Source: CAZDHT01 sp964505325 | GTDB lineage: Bacteria > Planctomycetota > PUPC01 | Assembly (NCBI GenBank): GCA_964505325.1 | Contig: CAZDHT010000071.1 | Location: 1-20,441, forward strand | DNA length: 20,441 nucleotides | Direction of reading: 5' to 3' | Shown: positions 15,140 to 20,441 of the stretch, in pieces | Layout: each line of letters opens with the position of its first letter | Numbering within the stretch: the first letter of the stretch is position 1 | Position numbers and translations under genes: made by a program | Notes under the pieces: generated by a model | Told to the model about the DNA's origin: nothing | Database searches by the model: none | The model's input: only the letters and a program-made list of their open reading frames with translations

Positions 15140-16084
15140 TTACAGCGCTTCGCCCACGTCGGTCCGCGTCAGGTCGCCGTACAACTCCGGGCGGCGGTGC
15201 ACCAGGTAATCGTGCGACCGGCGCCGGATGTCGTAGTACTGCTTGGCGGACAGGTCCGCCACCGCGATGTCTTCGCCGGTGGAAGCGCACTCGGCGATCA
15301 CGTCGCCGTCGGGATTGAGGACCATCGAGCAGCCGAGGCTGCCATCGTCGCCGCCGGCCTGGTTGATGAACGCCGCAAACAGGGAGTTGTCGAACGCCCG
15401 CGCCCGCAGCCACGTGAGGACCCAGTTCTTCGCCTGCTGGTGCGCCTCCTTCGCGGGCAGGTCGCGCCACCAGCCACGTCCCGCGGTCACGTGGGGCATG
15501 ATAACGGCGTGGACGCCGTTGATGGCGTAGATCCGGTGCGCCTCGGGGAAGTGATTGTCGTAGCAGATCAGCACCCCCACGCGAAGCTTGCCCAAGTCGA
15601 ACACGGGGAACGCGTTGCCCTGCTTGAAGTAGGCGAACTCCACGCCCGGCACGCAGTGGCACTTGCTGTACCGGCCGATGTAGCCGCGGGGCGAAACGAT
15701 GACGTAGGTGTTGTAGACGGCGTTGTCGCGGCGGAGTTCCGGAAGCCCGGCCATGACGATTACGTTGTGCTGGGCGGCGATCTCGATCAGCCGCTGTGTC
15801 GAAGGGCCGTCAGGGACCGGTTCAGCCAGTTCGTACGGATGCGCGCCGCGCTGGGTCCAGTCCGGCGGAATCCGGCCCTCTTCGACGCCCCCGGCACCGT
15901 CGCGTTCGTAGTAGTCGCCCAGGCCCCACAGACTGTACCCGGCGATGGTCTGCTCCTGGAAACAGACGATTTCGGCGCCGGACTCCGCGGCCCTCGCGGT
16001 CAGCTTGGCGATCTTGGCGAGGTTTGCCTCCTTGTCAACGCTCGTCGGCATGAACTGCGCGACAGCCAATCTCACATCCTGCAT
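15140..16084 (-). CDS. Carbon-nitrogen hydrolase (nitrilase superfamily)
   Basis: 314 residues, a normal family length. The catalytic triad is readable as Glu44 (CFQEQT), Lys141 (GRYSKCH) and Cys174 (VLICYDNHFPE), in the standard order for amidases, carbamoylases and nitrilases of this superfamily. There is no signal peptide, so it is cytoplasmic. The EF/FKQGN region and length resemble N-carbamoylputrescine amidase or beta-ureidopropionase type enzymes, but the subfamily cannot be fixed by eye. The ATG follows AAAGGGCGG. It converges with the mannosidase gene (33-bp gap with no clear terminator, only a GGGCGCCC palindrome) and diverges from the ceramidase-like gene, so it is probably its own transcript. 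Confidence 0.88.
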   Translation of the reverse strand: MQDVRLAVAQFMPTSVDKEANLAKIAKLTARAAESGAEIVCFQEQTIAGYSLWGLGDYYERDGAGGVEEGRIPPDWTQRGAHPYELAEPVPDGPSTQRLIEIAAQHNVIVMAGLPELRRDNAVYNTYVIVSPRGYIGRYSKCHCVPGVEFAYFKQGNAFPVFDLGKLRVGVLICYDNHFPEAHRIYAINGVHAVIMPHVTAGRGWWRDLPAKEAHQQAKNWVLTWLRARAFDNSLFAAFINQAGGDDGSLGCSMVLNPDGDVIAECASTGEDIAVADLSAKQYYDIRRRSHDYLVHRRPELYGDLTRTDVGEAL

Positions 16085-16128
16085 TGTCCGCCCTTTCGTC
16101 AGATTGCTCGGATGGATACGTCGCGGCT

Positions 16129-16158
16129 ATCATGGTGCATCCGCGCGCCCTTTGTCAA
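16129..16158 (-). promoter_or_regulatory. Promoter candidate for the carbon-nitrogen hydrolase gene
   Basis: Read on the minus strand: a perfect TTGACA (16158..16153), an 18-bp spacer, and CATGAT (16134..16129, 4 of 6 matches). It lies 45 bp upstream of the start codon. Confidence 0.5.
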
Positions 16159-16220
16159 GCATTCGCTCCCTGCAAGCGGGGGACAGCGGGCGGCGGCTCC
16201 GGGGGCGTCCTGACTGGGCG

Positions 16221-16249
16221 TTGCGGATCGAGAACGCATGTGATATAGA
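16221..16249 (+). promoter_or_regulatory. Extended -10 promoter candidate for the ceramidase-like gene
   Basis: TTGCGG (16221..16226), a 17-bp spacer, then TATAGA (16244..16249) preceded by TGA, giving an extended -10 element (TGnTATAGA). The -35 box is weak (3 of 6), which the extended -10 could offset. The -10 hexamer is identical to that of the esterase operon promoter. It leaves a leader of about 90 nt. Confidence 0.4.
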
Positions 16250-16347
16250 TGCTCGACGGAACGCCCGGCCGGGCTGGCGGAACGGAAGCTGCCGCCGCAG
16301 GATGCCCGCACCCGCGCACCCGCAATCTGTGCCTTCGAGGTCTGCCA

Positions 16348-17652
16348 ATGAAAGCTGGATTCGCCAGGATCCGCATCACGCCGAAGATCGGCACGCCGAT
16401 GGAGGGGTTCAGCGACCGTGACGCCGAGCAGGTCTGCGACGCTGTCCACGACCACCTGTTCGTGCGGGCGCTGTACCTGGAGCACCTGGAGCAGGCCGCC
16501 CTCATCATCGGCCTTGACGTGCTGTTTCTCGACTGCGAGACCGTGGCTCGATACAAGCGCGCCATCGGCCGCGAACTCGCCCTCGAGCCACGCCGGATTC
16601 TGCTGAACACCTCCCACACGCACGCCGGCCCCCGGGTGAGCCGGTGGCACTACGGCGAGCCCGATTCGGCGTACCTCGAGACCATCGAAACGGCCATGGT
16701 GGAGGCGGCGGCGCAGGCGCAGGAGTCCGCGCGCGAGGCGACCATCTGGGCGGGCGAGACCCGTTCGACGCTCCCGCTCAACCGCCGGAAGAAGGACGCG
16801 GACGACGCCGTCATCTTCGCGCCAGACCCGCAGGGCCCGGTGTGTGACGCCCTGCCGATCTGCCTTATCAAAGATGAGCAGGACGTTCCCATCTCGCTGC
16901 TCTTTTCCGTCTCGTGTCATCCGTCGACCATCAAGAGCTGCGAGATCTCCGCAGACTACCCCGGAGTGGCGATGGCCCGGCTCGACGAGCATCTTGGCGC
17001 CGGCGGCAGCCTGTTTCTGCAGGGGGCTGGCGGCGACGCGAAACCCTCCGTGATCGGCATGGGTGGCGTGTGGCACGTCGGCGACTGGCACGACGTGACC
17101 CGGGCGGGCCTGACCGTCGCGCGAGAGGTGATCACCAAGCTCGCCGAGGGGCTCTTCCAGGTGGAGCCGCGGCTCCAGTGTGCGTCGGTAGACATGAGGT
17201 GGCCGCTGGTGCCCCCGCCCGAAGCGGATGAATACCAGGCGCTTCTGGACAACCCGGCCTCTCAGGGCACGGACCCGAAAAAGACCGCGAGGCGCCGCTG
17301 GGCCGAGGAGCAGCTCGCACGCATTCGTGATGAAGGCGGTCTGCCGGAGGCCGTCGATATTGGATTGCACGGAATTCAGGTGGGCAACCGGGTGCGTCTG
17401 ATCGGTCTGGAAGGCGAGCCGGTGGCCGAGTTGGGGCTGCTGATCCGCGAGTTCTACGTCGAGGGCGTCACGTTTCCGCTGGGCTGCACGGATGGCGCCC
17501 AACTGTATCTGCCGACGTCGGAGATGCTGTACGAAGGCGGCTACGAAGTGACCAGTTATTTCGAGTACCACCAGCCATCGCCGCTGGCCAAGGGAGTGGA
17601 GCACATCCTGCGGGACGGCTTGGACAAGCTTCGCCGCGCGGGCGTACGATAG
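16348..17652 (+). CDS. Neutral/alkaline non-lysosomal ceramidase-like protein
   Basis: 434 residues from the ATG at 16348, chosen because GAGG lies about 7 nt upstream and the family's opening strand follows (KAGFARIRITPKIGTPMEGF). The frame is open back to 16249, but the extra 33 residues are Gly/Arg/Pro-rich and unlike the family. Signatures are NTSHTHAGP (87-95) and SCHPST (189-194), which hold the likely Zn-binding histidines, and QGAGGDAKP (225-233), the position of the active-site loop. Eukaryotic and Pseudomonas ceramidases are much longer and secreted. This short form has no signal peptide and no C-terminal Ig-like domain, so amide hydrolysis of ceramide is not assured. Many bacterial members of this size are uncharacterised and occur near carbohydrate genes. 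Confidence 0.8.
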   Translation: MKAGFARIRITPKIGTPMEGFSDRDAEQVCDAVHDHLFVRALYLEHLEQAALIIGLDVLFLDCETVARYKRAIGRELALEPRRILLNTSHTHAGPRVSRWHYGEPDSAYLETIETAMVEAAAQAQESAREATIWAGETRSTLPLNRRKKDADDAVIFAPDPQGPVCDALPICLIKDEQDVPISLLFSVSCHPSTIKSCEISADYPGVAMARLDEHLGAGGSLFLQGAGGDAKPSVIGMGGVWHVGDWHDVTRAGLTVAREVITKLAEGLFQVEPRLQCASVDMRWPLVPPPEADEYQALLDNPASQGTDPKKTARRRWAEEQLARIRDEGGLPEAVDIGLHGIQVGNRVRLIGLEGEPVAELGLLIREFYVEGVTFPLGCTDGAQLYLPTSEMLYEGGYEVTSYFEYHQPSPLAKGVEHILRDGLDKLRRAGVR

Positions 17653-17742
17653 GCGTGGGACGTCGGCGAGGCACGCTCATGCTGCGGCGGCGCCGGTCTT
17701 TTTCGTGGCGTTTCTGTTTCTCTTCCCGTATATAGGTGGTCT

Positions 17743-18609
17743 ATGACCCTCTGGATATGGCGCAATGTGCGGCTTGAACTCCCGGCCGACTGGGAAATGC
17801 TCCAGTTTTCCAGGAACGTCCAGGAGGGACGGTGCGCGTTCGCGGACCGGTACCAGTTCCGGCTCGAACTCAGTTGGCGCGCCACGGCGGGTCGTCCGGA
17901 TTTCGCGCGGATGATCTCGGATTATGTGGCCCGCCTGAAGGAGCAGGGGGCGGCAAACGCCCGCCGCCTTCGCCACGGCCCGTGGCACGGGCTCCAGGGG
18001 GATTTGGATGGGCAACGGACCTCACGGTTCGGCCGCTATTTGCCGGCCGAGTCGTGTCTGGTCGAGCTGGTGTTCCTTTGGCCGGAGCGAAGGGACGTCG
18101 GACTGGAGCAGAAGGTCCTCAGCAGCGTAGCCGTAGAGCCGGAGCACCTCGGCCGTTTCAGGCGGTGGAGCGCCTTCGGAATGGACTTTCTGACTTCGAA
18201 AGATCTTCAGTTACAGGCCTGCACCGTGGAGCCGGCCAGCGTGGAGATGACCTTCGGCGACGCCAAGCGCGGCGCCGTGGAACGCTTCGCCCGGCGCGGC
18301 ATGGTGCCGGAATGGATGAACCAGACGACGGCCGAATGGCTGCGGGGCTGGGTCGACGGAGGTGTGCGCGTGACGGGCGTGGATGCCGCAGACGCCCGTG
18401 GACATCGCGTCGACCGCCTGGACGGAGAGAAGCGGGTACCCGGGGTGCTGAGACGATCCCTTCGTTGTGACGCGGCGGCGTGGATCTGCCCCAGGGACGG
18501 ACGCCTGTACAGCACGTCGCTCGCCTCGCCCGCGAAAGAGGCCGACACCGGCCCGGCCCCCGCAGGGGCGAGGCTGTCGTGCTGCTCGGGACTGGAGCTG
18601 CCCATATGA
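17743..18609 (+). CDS. Unrecognised protein at the head of the PqqD/ABC-permease unit
   Basis: 288 residues, family not recognised. The ATG is preceded by AGGTGG at 6 nt. There is no signal peptide or membrane segment, so it is probably cytoplasmic. Two halves seem to repeat a theme: residues ~1-135 (LELPADWEMLQFSRN ... VELVFLWPE) and ~145-260 (FGMDFLTSKDLQLQACTVEP, then MTFGDAKRGAVERFARRG) each mix beta strands with one amphipathic helix. The last 50 residues carry clustered cysteines (RCDAAAWICPRDG and LSCCSG), which could bind metal or form a redox pair. The stop codon overlaps the next start (ATGA), implying translational coupling and a shared function with the PqqD-like protein and the permease. 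Confidence 0.75.
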   Translation: MTLWIWRNVRLELPADWEMLQFSRNVQEGRCAFADRYQFRLELSWRATAGRPDFARMISDYVARLKEQGAANARRLRHGPWHGLQGDLDGQRTSRFGRYLPAESCLVELVFLWPERRDVGLEQKVLSSVAVEPEHLGRFRRWSAFGMDFLTSKDLQLQACTVEPASVEMTFGDAKRGAVERFARRGMVPEWMNQTTAEWLRGWVDGGVRVTGVDAADARGHRVDRLDGEKRVPGVLRRSLRCDAAAWICPRDGRLYSTSLASPAKEADTGPAPAGARLSCCSGLELPI

Positions 18610-18998
18610 CACGAACCGGCCAGCACCTCGCAGGTGACGGATCGTGGCGGCGTATGCTGACGGCGCGGCCCGTTCGGAACGAGGCCGCGCGGCTGGGACA
18701 GAGCGGGGAGGGGAATGTGACCGTGCGCGTGACAAAACAGCGGCCGTGGTATCTGCTTCCCCCGCTCTCGTGGATCGTCCCCTTCCGGCGCGAGCGGGCG
18801 GCGGCGCTCGACCGGGTGGGCTCCCGTGTCTGGCGGCTGTGTGACGGCGAGCGGACGGTGGAGGGCGTGATCGACGAGTTCGCTTCGTCGTACCACCTCA
18901 CCTTTCACGAGGCGCGGGTGGCGGTGACCGGTTACCTGAAGGAACTGATCCAGCGCGGGGTCCTGGCGATCTCGATCCCGGAGGACGATACGACGTGA
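18606..18998 (+). CDS. PqqD family protein (RiPP-recognition-element type fold)
   Basis: 130 residues from the ATG at 18606 that overlaps the previous stop. Residues ~66-122 match the PqqD pattern: RVGSRVWRLCDGERTVEGV, then helices ending YLKELIQRGVLAI. PqqD domains bind leader peptides of ribosomal peptide products and hand them to modifying enzymes. Here a hydrophobic insertion (PWYLLPPLSWIVPF, 47-60) sits between the first strands and the helical part and could touch the membrane or the permease. No precursor peptide or radical SAM gene is seen in the window, so a non-PQQ role in the adjacent transporter is likely. The stop overlaps the permease start (GTGA). Confidence 0.8.
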   Translation: MTRTGQHLAGDGSWRRMLTARPVRNEAARLGQSGEGNVTVRVTKQRPWYLLPPLSWIVPFRRERAAALDRVGSRVWRLCDGERTVEGVIDEFASSYHLTFHEARVAVTGYLKELIQRGVLAISIPEDDTT

Positions 18999-20441
18999 AG
19001 CCAATCCAGGTGGCGGATCAGCCGAGACTGGGTTTGCTGCGTACCACGCGTATCACGGTGGACGGAATCCGCTATCGCCTGTTCCGTACTTCGGTCACGG
19101 TCGCCGTCATAGCCATGGCCGTTGCGTTTCTGATGAACATCTTGAGCGAGAGCCTGATGAAGCGGGCCGTCGCCCATGACACGCGCGAGCAGATCGCGCG
19201 GATGCACACGGTTCACGACTGGGCGGCGCGCTTGACCAGGCCCGGCACCCCGGAGGAGATCATCGCGTCGCTCTCTCGCGCGGAAGAACACGATGCCGTG
19301 TATCGTGAGACGGCGGCAATGGCGAAGTTGACGCCGGAGGCCATGGCGGAGCTTCACCGCAGCGCCCGGGAGGCGGCCGACATCCTGAGATTCTTTGATG
19401 ACCTCGACTACGCGCGGCGCCGCGCCCTCATCCACGCGGCATCGGGAGCGGGCATCTTCGAACGGCTGGGCACGCCCACGGGATTCGAGCAGTTCAAGAC
19501 GGCCCTGGCGGGCATGAAGTCCGTCCGGTTCATTATGCGGCTGAACGATCTGACTCGATTCCTATCCGCGTGGCCGAAGACGCTCGCGCGAATCGAGCAG
19601 GTGCGCCAGGGACGGGCCCAGGCGATCCGAAACGTGGATGCGGCGCGCGGCGGGCGCACCATTCTGGCGGCGCTGGCCGAGACTGGCGGCGAGTTCGGCC
19701 AGGCCGTGCGGGACGCGGGCTTCGCGTTCGACGCGCAGGTAACCGCGCCGGGGGTCGCCGACCGCGCACAGCGCATTCTCGACCAGCGCCGGCTCGAGAA
19801 GAGCGCCGAGTCCATCCTGATGCTCCAGGCGATCGCGCAGCGCCGAAACGTCGTCCCTACCGACGTAACGGTGGCGATGATGTGGGGCCTGCTCCGCGGT
19901 CGCAGGGCGGCGACGTGGTACCGCGGCCGTCTAGGGCAGAGCATCGACACCCTCAAGACCGAGAATCAGAAGCTCGCAAGAGAGAGCGAGGAACTGAAGA
20001 AGAATGACGAGCAGATCAGGAAGAACAACGAGCAGATAAAACTCAACGACGAGAAGACGAAAGAAAACCTTCATACGATACGTGAGAAGCTTGTGCCGGC
20101 GTCGGATCTGACGCCGGAGCGGATGACGGAGCTGGCGCGGCATCGGAACCGCGAAGCCGCGCTCGCCCGGGCCGAGCGGCTCACCGTGGGCATGGGCCGC
20201 GGCTGGATGGGTCTGGGGGAGCGAATGGGGTGGCTGCTGTTCGTGTCGATGCTGGTCTGCGTGATCGGGATCTCCAACGCCATGCTGATGAGCGTGACGG
20301 AGCGCTTCCGTGAGATCGCGACGATGAAGTGCCTGGGGGCGCTGGACGGGTTCATCATGATTATGTTTGTGCTCGAATCCTGTTTCCTGGGTGTAGTGGG
20401 CGGCCTGATCGGCGCGGTGCTGGGCAGTCTGATCGGGCTCG
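18995..20441 (+). CDS. ABC transporter permease, FtsX/MacB type, 3' end beyond window
   Basis: 482 codons are visible from a GTG start overlapping the previous stop. TM1 is at ~34-52 (TSVTVAVIAMAVAFLMNIL). A very large extracytoplasmic region follows (~53-410) with a coiled coil at 316-366 made of Lys/Asn/Glu heptads (KKNDEQI, RKNNEQI, KLNDEKT, KENLHTI). TM2 is at ~411-433, then the FtsX-domain signature (ISNAMLMSVTERFREIATMK, CLGA) and a third membrane segment running off the end. MacB-type permeases couple cytoplasmic ATP hydrolysis to work on the outer side of the membrane (export or lipoprotein release) rather than passing substrate through the bilayer. The ATPase should lie just downstream. 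Coupling to a PqqD-like protein is unusual. Confidence 0.85.
   Translation, partial: MKPIQVADQPRLGLLRTTRITVDGIRYRLFRTSVTVAVIAMAVAFLMNILSESLMKRAVAHDTREQIARMHTVHDWAARLTRPGTPEEIIASLSRAEEHDAVYRETAAMAKLTPEAMAELHRSAREAADILRFFDDLDYARRRALIHAASGAGIFERLGTPTGFEQFKTALAGMKSVRFIMRLNDLTRFLSAWPKTLARIEQVRQGRAQAIRNVDAARGGRTILAALAETGGEFGQAVRDAGFAFDAQVTAPGVADRAQRILDQRRLEKSAESILMLQAIAQRRNVVPTDVTVAMMWGLLRGRRAATWYRGRLGQSIDTLKTENQKLARESEELKKNDEQIRKNNEQIKLNDEKTKENLHTIREKLVPASDLTPERMTELARHRNREAALARAERLTVGMGRGWMGLGERMGWLLFVSMLVCVIGISNAMLMSVTERFREIATMKCLGALDGFIMIMFVLESCFLGVVGGLIGAVLGSLIGL

Noticed and set aside
15107..15318. Extension of the mannosidase frame past 15106
   Set aside because: It arises only from reading 10 Ns as real length; the residues are Arg/Gly/Pro-rich and overlap the C-N hydrolase gene.
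17660..17705. A GC-rich stretch followed by CTTTTT, resembling a terminator after the ceramidase-like gene
   Set aside because: Only a 5-bp stem with a loop of more than 20 nt can be drawn, so the evidence is too weak to call.
1..20441. CRISPR arrays, tRNA/rRNA genes, insertion sequences, prophage or defence genes
   Set aside because: I saw no regular spaced repeats, tRNA-like clover pattern, transposase or phage motif in any strand.

Overview
The window is a high-GC bacterial draft scaffold (it contains a 10-N assembly gap). It is rich in secreted, multidomain carbohydrate or ester-active proteins. GH38 alpha-mannosidase, CBM9-like and DNRLRE-like modules, a neutral-ceramidase-like enzyme, frequent GTG/TTG starts and lipoprotein signals fit a polysaccharide-degrading environmental bacterium. 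I would guess a Planctomycetes/Lentisphaerae/Kiritimatiellae-type lineage or a similar one; this is inference from gene style, and no marker gene settles it.

Region 1 (1..11737, minus strand) looks like one operon of seven genes transcribed leftward from a promoter near 11.8 kb. In transcription order: a 980-residue CBM9 + DNRLRE-like + Fn3-like + alpha/beta-hydrolase-like protein (8795..11737); a 775-residue paralog without CBM9 (6457..8784); a 761-residue paralog with an intact Ser-Asp-His triad (4083..6368); a 312-residue exported protein of unknown function (3060..3998); a nucleoside hydrolase (2082..2999); a 153-residue lipoprotein made of only the two ends of the big proteins (1538..1999); and a further triad-type esterase cut by the window edge (1..1527). 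The large proteins share one architecture and an unnamed ~70-residue C-terminal module. Two of the four have lost the catalytic serine motif, so the operon mixes likely enzymes with likely non-catalytic homologues.

Region 2 (11738..12252) is a 515-bp divergent intergenic region with a promoter for each side and an unusual AT-rich symmetric block of three TTCTAG repeats.

Region 3 (12253..17652) holds a GH38 alpha-mannosidase (plus) broken by the assembly gap, a convergent carbon-nitrogen hydrolase (minus), and a divergently transcribed neutral-ceramidase-like protein (plus). Both of the last two have good promoter candidates in their shared 263-bp intergenic region.

Region 4 (17743..20441, plus) is a tightly coupled three-gene unit with ATGA and GTGA overlaps: an unrecognised 288-residue protein, a PqqD-like protein, and an FtsX/MacB-type ABC permease with a long coiled coil in its external loop, running off the window. 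No precursor peptide or radical SAM enzyme is visible here. This PqqD-permease cassette and the esterase/pseudo-esterase operon are the best candidates for undescribed systems.
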